This document shows positions 16,581 through 25,241 of a stretch of 64,000 nt of DNA, piece after piece (position 1 is the first letter of the stretch; every line of letters begins with the position of its first letter). Made by a program: the position numbers and the translations under genes. The notes under the pieces were generated by a model. It was not told the origin of the DNA and did not search any database. It worked only from the letters and a program-made list of their open reading frames with translations. This stretch comes from Paraburkholderia sp. DHOC27 (GTDB taxonomy: Bacteria > Pseudomonadota > Gammaproteobacteria > Burkholderiales > Burkholderiaceae). Location of the stretch: NCBI RefSeq assembly GCF_003429005.1, contig NZ_QVQV01000001.1:1357864-1421863 (forward strand). The letters run 5' to 3'.

Positions 16581-17563
16581 ACATGGGCTTCGATCTCGCC
16601 TATCCCTGGGTGCTGCTTCTGCTGCCGCTGGCGGTGCTGCCGCTGTTGCGGCGCCGTGGCGACACGCTCGCCTTCTCGTGGGTGACGTGGTTGCCGCGCG
16701 ACTGGGTCGGCCAATGGGTCGGCATGCTCGGGCGGGGCGCCGCCGTGCTGGCGATGGCGGCGATCGTGGTGGGCCTCGCGGGACCGGGACGCGCCAACCG
16801 GCAGTTGCTGCGCACCGGCAGCGGCGCGCAGATTCTGATCCTGATGGATCGCAGCGCCAGCATGGACCAGACAATGAACAGCAAGGGCGTGGAGGCGCCG
16901 GCGGGCGAATCGAAGAACAAGGTGGCGCGCGCTTCGTTGACGAACTTCGTGGCGCAGCGGCCCAACGATCGGCTCGCCTTCATGATGTTCGGCACGAGCC
17001 CCGTGCTGGCGATGCCGTTCACCTACGATCATCGTGTGATCGAGGCGGCGATAGACGGCACGGGCGTGGGTCGCGGCATGCCCGATACGCAGCTCGATCA
17101 CGGCTTGCTGGCGGCGATCGGCGAGTTCAATGGGCGGGCTTCCTCGGGACGGCGCGCCATCGTGCTCGTCTCGGACGGCGGCGCGAAACTCGACGCGCCG
17201 ATGCGCCGGCTCATCGAAGACGGATTGCAGCGCAACCAGATCGTGCTGTACTTCATCTACCTGCGCAGCGGCATGTTCAGCCCCGACCTGAGCGCCGCGC
17301 TTGCCGCCACGGATACCTCGGCGGAAGCCGACCTGCATCGTTTTTTCCTCTCGCTGAAGACCCCGTATCGGCTGTTTCAGGCGGATAACGCGCAGTCGAT
17401 GAAGAGTGCGATGGCCGAGATCAACCGTCAGCAAAATGCGCGCACGACTTTCATCGAGCGTCTGCCGCGCCAGAACTTCAGTCCGTATTGTTTCGCGGTG
17501 GCACTGGTGGGCTGCGTGCTGCTGCTGGCGTTGCGGGTGCTGCAGGTGCGAGGCTGGTCATGA
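16577..17563 (+). CDS. mxaC: MxaC-like membrane-anchored von Willebrand A protein
   Basis: A 328-residue protein with membrane helices near residues 6-24 and 50-66, a vWA domain with metal site DRSASM, and a C-terminal helix (CFAVALVGCVLLLALRVL). Its topology and order match MxaC. The start at 16577 is set by an ATGA overlap with mxaA; the longer in-frame reading back to 15620 crosses mxaA and is not real. Partner of the MoxR ATPase in dehydrogenase maturation, by family. Confidence 0.87.
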   Translation: MNMGFDLAYPWVLLLLPLAVLPLLRRRGDTLAFSWVTWLPRDWVGQWVGMLGRGAAVLAMAAIVVGLAGPGRANRQLLRTGSGAQILILMDRSASMDQTMNSKGVEAPAGESKNKVARASLTNFVAQRPNDRLAFMMFGTSPVLAMPFTYDHRVIEAAIDGTGVGRGMPDTQLDHGLLAAIGEFNGRASSGRRAIVLVSDGGAKLDAPMRRLIEDGLQRNQIVLYFIYLRSGMFSPDLSAALAATDTSAEADLHRFFLSLKTPYRLFQADNAQSMKSAMAEINRQQNARTTFIERLPRQNFSPYCFAVALVGCVLLLALRVLQVRGWS

Positions 17564-18153
17564 AGCGCGCGCCGGTTCACTTCGTTTTCGCAGCCGTCGC
17601 GCTGGCTTGCGCCGCGGTGGCGGCGTATGACTGGATGCACCTGCAACGGGCACAGCATATCAATCAGGCAATGGCCGCGGCGGCTGTGGAAACGGTCCAG
17701 GCCGCGGAGAAAGCAGATAAGCCAGGCAGCGCAAACGCGCGAGGCAGCGAGCGCTCGGGGGACGACGCGCGTGAACTCAAACTTGCGCATGCCATCGCGC
17801 TCTCGAAAGCGGGCGCCTACGATGCAGCGGGTTCGCTGTTCGAGGACCTGATCCGCGATCCGCACCTCGACGAGGTCGGCCGCGCGGCGCTGTTCGATCT
17901 CGGCAATCTGTATCTGCGCGAAGGCATGGGCAACACCCAGACCGGCACGGTGCGCTCCGCACCCATGATCGAGGAGGCCAAGGCGCGCTATCGAACCCTG
18001 CTGCGCGCGGCACCGGACGACTGGGATGCGCGTTACAACCTCGAACGCGCGCTGTGGCTCGCGCCCGAGACACGTTCCGCGCCGCAGTCGCCAGAAGTGA
18101 AGAATCAGCACAACGTGCAGGTGGTCGATCCGGCGACCAAGGATCTGCCATGA
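17560..18153 (+). CDS. mxaK: MxaK-like TPR membrane protein
   Basis: A 197-residue protein with one N-terminal membrane helix (residues about 5-22) and TPR-like helices (LKLAHAIALSKAGAYDAAGSLFEDLI, then FDLGNLYLREGMGNTQTG and ARYRTLLRAAPDDWDARYNLERALWLAPE). The position between the two vWA genes fits MxaK, a maturation factor. ATGA overlaps at both ends show coupled translation. Confidence 0.85.
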   Translation: MKRAPVHFVFAAVALACAAVAAYDWMHLQRAQHINQAMAAAAVETVQAAEKADKPGSANARGSERSGDDARELKLAHAIALSKAGAYDAAGSLFEDLIRDPHLDEVGRAALFDLGNLYLREGMGNTQTGTVRSAPMIEEAKARYRTLLRAAPDDWDARYNLERALWLAPETRSAPQSPEVKNQHNVQVVDPATKDLP

Positions 18154-19103
18154 GAGCCGGCGCGCTGCTACATGGCTTTTTCCGCCGGCGTCACTGGATG
18201 ACCGCGCTGGCGTTGCTGTTGCTGATCGCCGCTGTCGTCATGCCGCCGGTCATGGTGTCGCGCGATGCGTTCAGCTACATCGTCACCTTCGACATCACGC
18301 AGAGCATGGATGTGGAGGACGTCGCCAGCGACGGCGCGCCGTCGAGCCGGCTGGCGTTTGCGCGAGCGATGATGCGCGAGGCGTTGGGGCAACTGCCGTG
18401 CGGCTCGAAAGTGGGCTGGAGCGTGTTCACGGGGCAACGCACTTTGCTGTTGCTGCCGCCCGTCGAGGTCTGCAGCCACTACGACGCGCTGCTGTCCGCG
18501 CTCGACCAGATCGACTGGCACATGCGCTGGACCAACTGGAGCCGTATCGCGGAAGGCGGCGTGTATTCGGCGACGCGCGTCGCGCAGCAGGTCAGTCACG
18601 ACGCGGCCGTGGTGTTCGTCACCGACGGCCAGGAGGCGCCGCCGGTGCTGCCGACCGATCCGATGATGCTCGAGATCAATCCTGCGCATGTGAAGGGCTG
18701 GCTGATCGGCGTGGGCGGCAACCAGGCCGCGCCCATTCCTCGCACGGATGACGAGGGCCACCGCACCGGCTACTGGCAGGCCGACGACGTGATTCAGGTG
18801 CCCCGTCTGCCGGGCTCGGCGCCGCAGGCGGAAAGTCACGAGGAACTGTCCGAATTGCGCGGTCAGTACCTCACGGCGGTGGCACAACAGATTGGCTTTG
18901 GATACCGGCGTCTGACGGATGCGGCCGCCTTGCGCGATGCGCTGCTCGATGCGCGCTACGCGCACCGTGAACCCGTGCCGACCGATCTGCGCTGGTGTCC
19001 CGCGTTGCTTGCGTTGCTGCTGCTGGTCGGACGATTTGCACCGGAACTGGGCTGGACACGGTCTGCCGTGGCCCGCAAACGTGTGCAGTCGTCCTATGTG
19101 TAA
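18150..19103 (+). CDS. mxaL: MxaL-like von Willebrand A protein
   Basis: A 317-residue protein with an N-terminal membrane helix (ALALLLLIAAVVMPPVMV), a vWA domain with metal site DITQSM (DxTxS, a variant of DxSxS), a VVFVTDGQEAPP strand, and a C-terminal helix (WCPALLALLLLVG). It matches MxaL, last of the mxaRSACKL set. The start at 18150 overlaps mxaK by ATGA. No mxaD or mxaE/H follows; the operon appears to end here. Confidence 0.86.
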   Translation: MRAGALLHGFFRRRHWMTALALLLLIAAVVMPPVMVSRDAFSYIVTFDITQSMDVEDVASDGAPSSRLAFARAMMREALGQLPCGSKVGWSVFTGQRTLLLLPPVEVCSHYDALLSALDQIDWHMRWTNWSRIAEGGVYSATRVAQQVSHDAAVVFVTDGQEAPPVLPTDPMMLEINPAHVKGWLIGVGGNQAAPIPRTDDEGHRTGYWQADDVIQVPRLPGSAPQAESHEELSELRGQYLTAVAQQIGFGYRRLTDAAALRDALLDARYAHREPVPTDLRWCPALLALLLLVGRFAPELGWTRSAVARKRVQSSYV

Positions 19104-19372
19104 AAGTCACGCTGCGAAACTCGCCGGGCGTCTGGAAAATACCGGGCGCATCGCCTACGCTTAAGCGAGCCAGTCTTTTGGGACCCTAATCTTCTATCGT
19201 CCCTCGATGCGCGGCCGGCTTGTTCCGGCGAAGCAATCAACCGTTTGAAAATCACCTGCTTTTGTAGTCTGAAGGGTTGTGCCACCGTGCATTGCCACGC
19301 GGCCCGTTGCGTGGATGCTCACTGTAATCCAGCGTTGATGTTGTTGAACAATAACAAACCAAGGAGACAGTC

Positions 19373-21106
19373 ATGCCCACTTTCCGCCTTCCCCTAGCTG
19401 TCGGTCTAGCGGTGCTCGCCATCGCGTCAGGTCTGCCTGCCGCGTATGGCGCGGACGAAGTACAAAACAGTTCGACCACGACCAACTCACCCGTACCTTC
19501 CACGCTGCAGCCGGTGAGCCAGGAGCAACTCGACCACGCCGCCACCACGTCGAGCGACTGGCTGCTTTCCAACGGTTCCTACGCGCAAACGCGCTACTAC
19601 CGTGGCGCGCAGATCAACAAAACCAACGTGGCGAAACTGCGGCCGGCTTTCATCTTCCAGACAGCGGTCAACGAGTCGATGGAAACGGCGCCCATCGTGT
19701 CGAATGGTGTGATGTTCATTACCACCTCGTTTAACCACGTGTATGCAATCGACGCGGTGACGGGCAAGGAATTCTGGCACTACAAGCACAAGCTGGGGTC
19801 GGTCACGACCTTCTGTTGCGGGCCTAACAATCGCGGCGTCGCGATTGACGGTGACCGGCTCTATATGGGCACGCTCGACGCCAAGCTGGTAGCGCTCGAT
19901 GCCAAAACCGGCGCCGTGGTGTGGCAAACGCAGATCGCCGATCCCGACGAGGGTTACTCGGAAACGATGGCGCCGACGGTGGTCGACGGCAAGGTGCTGA
20001 TCGGCACCAACGGCGGCGAATATGGCATTCGCGGCTTCCTCAAGGCGTTCGATGCCAACTCCGGACAGTTGCTGTGGACCTTCTATACGATTCCGGATTC
20101 GGGCCAGGAAGGCGTATGGGCGACCAAGGACGCGACCGGCCGCGACGAGAAGCGCGACATCGAAGCGGAGAAAAAGCAGCTGGCCGACAAGGGCGGCGAC
20201 TTCTACAAGACGCTCGGCGGTGGCGTGTGGATGGCGCCCGCTGTGGATCGGCAAACGCATACCGTGTACTTCGTGGTCGGCAATCCGTCGCCGGACCTGT
20301 ATGGCGCGATTCGTCCGGGAGACAACCTCTATACGGATTCGCTCGTTGCGATCGATCTGGACACCGGCAAATACAAATGGCACTACCAGTACGTGCCGCA
20401 TGACGTGTGGGATCTGGACGCCGTGAGCCCGCCGATGCTGATCGACGTGCGTGACGAAAACGGCAAGATGATCCCCGGCGTGGTGCATGCGGGCAAAACC
20501 GGCCATGTGTACGTGCATGATCGCGCGACCGGCCGGCTGATCCGTTACTCGGAAGCGATGATTCCGCAGGAAAACATGTGGACCCTGCCGACTGCCGAAG
20601 GTGCACGGATGCTGCCTGGCGCGAACGGCGGCGTGGAATGGTCGCCGATGGCGTTCGATCCGCACACACGTCTCGTGTATGCGGCCAATCTGCATCAGCC
20701 GATGACGTATCAGGTTGAAGAAGCCTCGTATCCGGGCGGCAGCAAGCTGTGGCTGGGTGGTGCGTTCAAGACGATTGCGAGCGAACAGCAGTGGGGCAAG
20801 CTGTCCGCGGTGAACGTGGACACCGGCAAGGTGACGTGGGACTACAAGACCGATCAGCCGCTGATTGGCGGCGTGCTGGCAACCGCGGGCGGACTGGTCT
20901 TCAACGGCGAAGGCAACGGCCTGTTCCGCGCCTTCGATTCCGCCACCGGCAAGAAGCTCTGGGAATTCCAGTGCGGCGCCGGCGTGAATGCGCCAGCAGT
21001 GTCGTACATGGTGCACGGCAAGCAGTACGTCGCGGTCGCGGCGGGCGGCAACACGCAACTCGACTTCAAGCGCGGCAACACGGTGCTTGTGTTCGCGTTG
21101 CCATGA
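19373..21106 (+). CDS. second PQQ-dependent alcohol dehydrogenase, probably lanthanide-dependent
   Basis: A 577-residue exported quinoprotein (signal cleavage near YGA-DE). It has the vicinal Cys148-Cys149 (TTFCCGP) and propeller repeats such as [13 protein letters not shown] and [11 protein letters not shown]. The catalytic Asp347 and Asp349 lie in [10 protein letters not shown], the Asp-x-Asp arrangement of rare-earth-binding enzymes. Overall it differs clearly from the XoxF at 7626 (shorter, extra Ser/Thr-rich N-terminus, an [19 protein letters not shown] insertion), so it is a different clade with an unknown alcohol substrate. AGGAG lies 7 bases before the ATG. Its stop overlaps the following cytochrome gene. 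Confidence 0.9.
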   Translation: MPTFRLPLAVGLAVLAIASGLPAAYGADEVQNSSTTTNSPVPSTLQPVSQEQLDHAATTSSDWLLSNGSYAQTRYYRGAQINKTNVAKLRPAFIFQTAVNESMETAPIVSNGVMFITTSFNHVYAIDAVTGKEFWHYKHKLGSVTTFCCGPNNRGVAIDGDRLYMGTLDAKLVALDAKTGAVVWQTQIADPDEGYSETMAPTVVDGKVLIGTNGGEYGIRGFLKAFDANSGQLLWTFYTIPDSGQEGVWATKDATGRDEKRDIEAEKKQLADKGGDFYKTLGGGVWMAPAVDRQTHTVYFVVGNPSPDLYGAIRPGDNLYTDSLVAIDLDTGKYKWHYQYVPHDVWDLDAVSPPMLIDVRDENGKMIPGVVHAGKTGHVYVHDRATGRLIRYSEAMIPQENMWTLPTAEGARMLPGANGGVEWSPMAFDPHTRLVYAANLHQPMTYQVEEASYPGGSKLWLGGAFKTIASEQQWGKLSAVNVDTGKVTWDYKTDQPLIGGVLATAGGLVFNGEGNGLFRAFDSATGKKLWEFQCGAGVNAPAVSYMVHGKQYVAVAAGGNTQLDFKRGNTVLVFALP

Positions 21107-21723
21107 TGGGGCGAAAGCTGCGGGCAGCAGCGAATTCGACACGCCGCGCATGGATCGCATTGCTATGGGGCAGCTTCGCCGTTGCGTGGCTGCCGTCGAC
21201 CGCGCACGCCGACGCCGAAGCAGGCAAGGCGAAAGCGCAGGTATGCGTGGCCTGTCACGGACCGATGGGCAATTCGACCAGCGGTGACTATCCGATCCTC
21301 GCGGGTCAAAGCGCACGCTACATCTACCTGGAGTTGAAGGACTTCAAGGAAGGACGGCGCAGCGACCCGCGCATGTCGCCGATGGCGGCCAATCTGTCGA
21401 AGGAGGACATGCAGGATCTCGCCGATTACTTCGCCGCGCAGACGCTGGTGTCGGTGCCGAACAAGTCGGACGCTGCCAGTATCGAAGCGGGGCGCAAGAA
21501 AGCCGCCGAGGTGCTGTGCACGATGTGTCATCTGGGCGGCTTTGCCGGGCAGAACGAGATTCCGCGCGTGTCCGGCCAGCAGTATCCGTACATCGTCAAG
21601 CAGTTGCAGGATTTCCGCTCGCACACGCGGACCAACGATGCCGGCAACATGACCAGCGTGACGCGCAATCTGACCGACGACGACATTCGGAATCTGGCGG
21701 CCTACATCAATAATCTGCAATAG
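21103..21723 (+). CDS. exported diheme c-type cytochrome
   Basis: A 206-residue c4-like cytochrome. A signal peptide ends at AHA-DA (about residue 37). Two haem sites are visible, CVACH and CTMCH, each followed by a half-domain with Met ligands ([18 protein letters not shown]). The start at 21103 overlaps the dehydrogenase stop (ATGA); upstream in-frame sequence lies inside the dehydrogenase and is not part of it. It is the likely electron acceptor of the second quinoprotein. Confidence 0.9.
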   Translation: MMGRKLRAAANSTRRAWIALLWGSFAVAWLPSTAHADAEAGKAKAQVCVACHGPMGNSTSGDYPILAGQSARYIYLELKDFKEGRRSDPRMSPMAANLSKEDMQDLADYFAAQTLVSVPNKSDAASIEAGRKKAAEVLCTMCHLGGFAGQNEIPRVSGQQYPYIVKQLQDFRSHTRTNDAGNMTSVTRNLTDDDIRNLAAYINNLQ

Positions 21724-21738
21724 CGGGGAGGGGACAGC

Positions 21739-22401
21739 ATGCAACAGAAGTGGATTCGGAGTGCGGCGGTGCTCGTATTGCTGGTGGGCGCGATGGGCGC
21801 GGGATTGCCCGCGCGCGCGCAGGAGGCGGGCGACATCAACCGGCAACTGCTGGCCGCTGCGAAGGACGGCGACCAGACGTCGGCGCTCGCGGCACTGCAA
21901 CGCGGCGCCGCCGTGGATGCGATGAACCGCATTGGCGATACCGGGCTGATCATGGCGTGCAAGAAAGGTGATCTCGCGATGGCGCGCACGTTGATCGAGC
22001 ACGGCGCGAATGTCCAGCATGCCGATGCGCCAGGCGTGACGCCGTTGATGGCTGCCGCGTACGGTGGCTCGGATGAAATCGTCGCGCTGCTGCTGGCGCA
22101 TGGTGCGGACCTGCTTGCCACGGATCGCATTGGCAAGACGGCGATGGAATACGCGGCCGGGCAGGGGCAGACGAAGGTGGTGAGCCGGTTGCTCGATGCC
22201 GGCGTGGACGTCAACCGCACCTACAAGAACGAGCTCACCGCACTGATGTGGGCAGCGGGATACGACCGCGCGGATACGGCCCGTCTGCTGATCGCCCGAG
22301 GTGCTGATCGGGCATTGAAGGACAACCGCGGCATGACGGCGAAAGACATCGCAGTGCAGACGAAATCGGAGCAGGTAGCGCGGTTGTTGTCGGAGGGGTG
22401 A
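21739..22401 (+). CDS. exported ankyrin-repeat protein
   Basis: A 220-residue protein with a signal peptide (cleavage near ARA-QE, residue 29) and about five ankyrin repeats (for example GDTGLIMACKKGDLAMARTLIEHGAN, then GVTPLMAAAYGGSDEIVALLLAHGAD). It is 15 bases after the cytochrome gene with a GGGAGGGG ribosome site, so it is part of that operon. Ankyrin proteins bind other proteins; a periplasmic partner of the dehydrogenase is plausible but unproven. Confidence 0.88.
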   Translation: MQQKWIRSAAVLVLLVGAMGAGLPARAQEAGDINRQLLAAAKDGDQTSALAALQRGAAVDAMNRIGDTGLIMACKKGDLAMARTLIEHGANVQHADAPGVTPLMAAAYGGSDEIVALLLAHGADLLATDRIGKTAMEYAAGQGQTKVVSRLLDAGVDVNRTYKNELTALMWAAGYDRADTARLLIARGADRALKDNRGMTAKDIAVQTKSEQVARLLSEG

Positions 22402-22418
22402 GGCGCGTTAAAAAGTGC

Positions 22419-22447
22419 TTGCAACTGGGGCGCGCAATTGTAATAAT
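22419..22447 (+). promoter_or_regulatory. sigma-70-type promoter for the RNA upstream of the DUF3800 gene
   Basis: TTGCAA (-35) and AATAAT (-10) are separated by 17 bases in an AT-rich patch just after the ankyrin gene. Start of transcription would be near 22454, so the transcript begins inside the intergenic region and reaches the terminator at 22565-22595. Confidence 0.5.
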
Positions 22448-22453
22448 TACTTC

Positions 22454-22595
22454 CGTAGCGGCGTAGCGATTTAAATATGCCCGGGTTGCCTGCGACAAAT
22501 CTGCGCGCGCAATCGTAAGCGTACTAGGCTCAGTACGTCAGGTCCGGGTATCGCAGAATTTTTGAATAGCCTCCCTTGCGGGAGGCTATTTTTTT
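22454..22595 (+). ncRNA. candidate structured RNA (about 140 nt) upstream of DUF3800
   Basis: Three pairings can be drawn by eye: GCCCGGG (22479-22485) with TCCGGGT (22543-22549); CTGCGA (22490-22495) with TCGCAG (22551-22556), which crosses the first and so makes a pseudoknot; and a hairpin GCGTACT-AGGCTC-AGTACGT (22519-22538). An alternative pairing of TCTGCG (22500-22505) with CGCAGA (22552-22557) also crosses. It ends in an 11-bp terminator 10 bases before the DUF3800 ATG. Conserved RNA motifs upstream of DUF3800 genes have been described; whether this is one of those classes cannot be decided here. Confidence 0.45.
22565..22595 (+). terminator. strong intrinsic terminator before the DUF3800 gene
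   Basis: A perfect 11-bp stem (AATAGCCTCCC / GGGAGGCTATT) with a TTGC loop is followed directly by five more T. It would stop transcripts just before the DUF3800 start codon at 22606, so expression of that gene needs read-through or a promoter inside the hairpin region. Confidence 0.9.
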
Positions 22596-22605
22596 GTGAT
22601 CAGCG

Positions 22606-23265
22606 ATGGCAGCAACAATCTATCTCGACGAAAGCGGCTGTCTTGGCTGGCGGCTGGATCAACCTTATCTGCGCGGCGGATCGAGCCGGTTTTTCACGCT
22701 TGCCGCCGCGATCATTCCGGACGGCAATGAGCCTATCCTGAATCGTGTGGTCCGCGGCATGTACAAAAGACGTGGGCGAAGCACATCCAACGAACTGAAA
22801 TCGGTGGCGTTGAAGAGCGGTGAGCGCGAGCGATTTGCCAATGCGCTCGGCGAGATTCGCCGGCGGCATACGGATATCCAGTTCGCGACCATCACGGTGC
22901 GCAAAGAAAATGTCGGAATCGCGTTTAGACGGCATCCTAATGGTCTGTACAACTACATGGTGAAATGCCTGTTGATCGACATCATGGCGCAGCAGGACAG
23001 TGTGTCCTTCATCCCTGATGCACGTTCGATCAAGACCGAGCTAAGGCATTCACTCCATGAGTATCTCGTCACAGAGCTTGCTTCGCTGGGAGACACTTTT
23101 TTACAGACTACGCCGTGGGAAAGCAAAGATTGTCTGCCGCTCCAGTTTGTCGACATTCTTGCGGGCATTGTGTGGTCACACTACGAGTTCGGCAACGGTG
23201 CGGCTTATCGTGCTGCGAACCCTCACATCGTCCAGCGCCGGCTGTTTTTCGGCGATCTCCACTAG
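22606..23265 (+). CDS. DUF3800 domain protein
   Basis: A 219-residue DUF3800 protein. MAATIYLDESG at the N-terminus and the late CLPLQFVDILAGIVWSHYEFG give the conserved acidic residues (Asp in LDESG, Asp in SFIPDARS, Asp in QFVDILAG) of an RNase H-like fold. The function of the family is not established; members often occur in accessory regions. No Shine-Dalgarno precedes the ATG, which lies 10 bases after a terminator. It is convergent with the GH13 gene, whose stop is 9 bases away. Codon usage looks slightly less GC-biased than its neighbours, which may mean transfer. Confidence 0.8.
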   Translation: MAATIYLDESGCLGWRLDQPYLRGGSSRFFTLAAAIIPDGNEPILNRVVRGMYKRRGRSTSNELKSVALKSGERERFANALGEIRRRHTDIQFATITVRKENVGIAFRRHPNGLYNYMVKCLLIDIMAQQDSVSFIPDARSIKTELRHSLHEYLVTELASLGDTFLQTTPWESKDCLPLQFVDILAGIVWSHYEFGNGAAYRAANPHIVQRRLFFGDLH

Positions 23266-23274
23266 ACACTCATA

Positions 23275-25227
23275 TCAACCTCGCGCAAACACCACGAAGC
23301 CATTAGCCGGCAGTGTGATCTCCGCTGATGCGGGCATATCGTTCCACGGCACGTCGGATTGCGCATCGACCTGACCACCGTTGCCGGCCACCTGCGCATT
23401 CGGAAAGCCATCGTAGAAGTCGCTGTTGAAAATCTCGCGCCATGTGCCGCCGGAAGGGAATCCCACCCGGTAGCCATAGCGGTTGAATTCCTGCAGATTG
23501 GCGACCAGCAGCACGTCACCACCCACACCGTCAATCCAGCGCTGCAAGGCGATCACGCGGTCCAGCGCATTCACCACCCACACGTTGAGCGCGTCGCCGC
23601 GCAATGCCGCCCAGTCGTTGCGCAGATGCACGAGATCACGGCAGAACGCGAGGTAATCGCTCATCACGTGATCCGTCGCGAGGCCATCCCACCAGATCAA
23701 CAGATTCGCGTGAAAGTTGATGTCGTCGCTCCACTGCTTGTCTTCGAAGATTTCTTCGCCCATGAAAAGCTGTGGAATTCCCGGCGCGCAGAACATCAAA
23801 CCGAGTGCCCAACGGGCACGGCTGCGGGCAAACCACGAACGGTGGTCATTGGGATCCGCGAGCGCCGCGATGCGCAGGTCGCGGCCGGCGAACACCACGT
23901 CGTGATCTTCCAGCATGTTGACCGCGCGCCAGCCCGCATCGAAACCCGGCGGGATGGTCAGGCATTGCGCGAGCGCATTCATATCGACAAACGCATCGCG
24001 GCCGCCGGTTGCCTCGACGAGCGCGCTGCGAATGCCGAGCCGCAAGCGGTCGGACCAGGCGGCATCGAAACCGAGACCGTTGGGCGTCGCGCGGATCGCC
24101 GCAGCGCGATCGTCGCCCCAGTACTCGGCAATCTGCACGGCCTGAGGCTGTTCGGCACGCAATGTATCGGCGAGGTTCTGGCAGAGCTGGCCGCCGCCGT
24201 GCGTGTCTATGACCGTCACTTCGTCGTAGCGCACGCCGTCCACGCGATACTCTTCGATGCACTGCTTGGCGTTGTCGATCAGAAAACCGCGCACGTCCTC
24301 GTTCCAGTACGCAAACACACTGCCGCCCGCCCAGCTCTGGTCGGTGAAATAGGTGCTGCGGTTGTCGTCGCCGGTCGGCTGACGGTCGATGAACTTCAGG
24401 CACTGGTCATTGAATCCCGGCCCCGCATGATTGAACACGAGATCGAGCAGCACGCTAATGCCGCTCAGATGCAGTATGTCGATCACGCACTTCAATTGAT
24501 TGGGCCCCGGCAGCAGGTCGTTGATCGTCACCGGCTGCTGGCCGCGCGCGGCCAGCAGCGTGTTGGCCTTGATCAGGTAGCGGGCGAGTTCCTGATGGTC
24601 GTTGACCTGATAGTCGATTTCGGGCGAGTACAGATCCGTGCCGTTGTAGCCGAGGCTGGTCTCGCTCGGATACTCCTGCATGGGCATCAACTGCACGCCG
24701 TTGATGCCCAGCGCGCAAAAGTAGTCCACGCGGTCGAGCAGATCGAGAAACTTGCCAATGGAGCGGCGTTTGTCCTGACCGCTCGCATCGACCGCATAGA
24801 AAGTGCCAATATGCAGTTGGTACAGCACCAGATCGTTGAACGGCGGCGGGCGGAAATTGTTGCAGCGCCAGGGGTAGGCCTGCGGATCGCGTACGATGCA
24901 ATCGCAAGCGGGATAAGCGGGCTGCGTGCCGAGTTCACGCGCACGTGGATCACGCTTCAATCCGGTACTGCCGGTGCCGACCACCCAGTAGCGAAACGGC
25001 GTGTCCTCGCCCGCATCGGGTAGAAAGCCGCTCCACGTGCCGTCGCCGAGCGGGAACAGGGTATCGGTCGCGGCCGGTAGAAAGCCGGGCTGCTGCGCGT
25101 TCTGCAGGTTGAGACCCGTTAGCACGTAGACGTGTTGCGCGGCTGGCGCCCACACCCGGAAGGTCACGCCACCCGGCACGATGGTGGCACCCATCCTGAC
25201 ATTGCCTTGGGTTTGGCTCGTTGGCAT
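23275..25227 (-). CDS. GH13 alpha-glucanase/branching-enzyme-like protein with N-terminal CBM48-type domain
   Basis: A 650-residue GH13 enzyme. The N-terminal beta domain (GATIVPGGVTFRVWAPAAQHVYVL) is CBM48/isoamylase-N-like. The TIM barrel carries GINGVQLMP, LLDLVFNHAG, the nucleophile Asp335 in DGVRYDEV, acid/base Glu368 in IAEYWGDD, and Asp443 in EDHD, so it should be catalytically active on alpha-glucans. No signal peptide, so cytoplasmic. Last gene of the five-gene operon, 14 bases after a cupin-like gene. The reaction (branching, hydrolysis or transfer) is not decidable by eye. Confidence 0.88.
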   Translation of the reverse strand: MPTSQTQGNVRMGATIVPGGVTFRVWAPAAQHVYVLTGLNLQNAQQPGFLPAATDTLFPLGDGTWSGFLPDAGEDTPFRYWVVGTGSTGLKRDPRARELGTQPAYPACDCIVRDPQAYPWRCNNFRPPPFNDLVLYQLHIGTFYAVDASGQDKRRSIGKFLDLLDRVDYFCALGINGVQLMPMQEYPSETSLGYNGTDLYSPEIDYQVNDHQELARYLIKANTLLAARGQQPVTINDLLPGPNQLKCVIDILHLSGISVLLDLVFNHAGPGFNDQCLKFIDRQPTGDDNRSTYFTDQSWAGGSVFAYWNEDVRGFLIDNAKQCIEEYRVDGVRYDEVTVIDTHGGGQLCQNLADTLRAEQPQAVQIAEYWGDDRAAAIRATPNGLGFDAAWSDRLRLGIRSALVEATGGRDAFVDMNALAQCLTIPPGFDAGWRAVNMLEDHDVVFAGRDLRIAALADPNDHRSWFARSRARWALGLMFCAPGIPQLFMGEEIFEDKQWSDDINFHANLLIWWDGLATDHVMSDYLAFCRDLVHLRNDWAALRGDALNVWVVNALDRVIALQRWIDGVGGDVLLVANLQEFNRYGYRVGFPSGGTWREIFNSDFYDGFPNAQVAGNGGQVDAQSDVPWNDMPASAEITLPANGFVVFARG

Positions 25228-25241
25228 GGCATTTCCTTGCG

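Noticed and set aside
19271..19310. -24/-12-like sequence upstream of the second quinoprotein gene
   Set aside because: TGCCACC and ATTGC are present but the spacing is one base too long and the invariant GG is missing.
19487..21316. 609-residue minus-strand open frame
   Set aside because: Antisense to the second quinoprotein gene, same compositional artefact.
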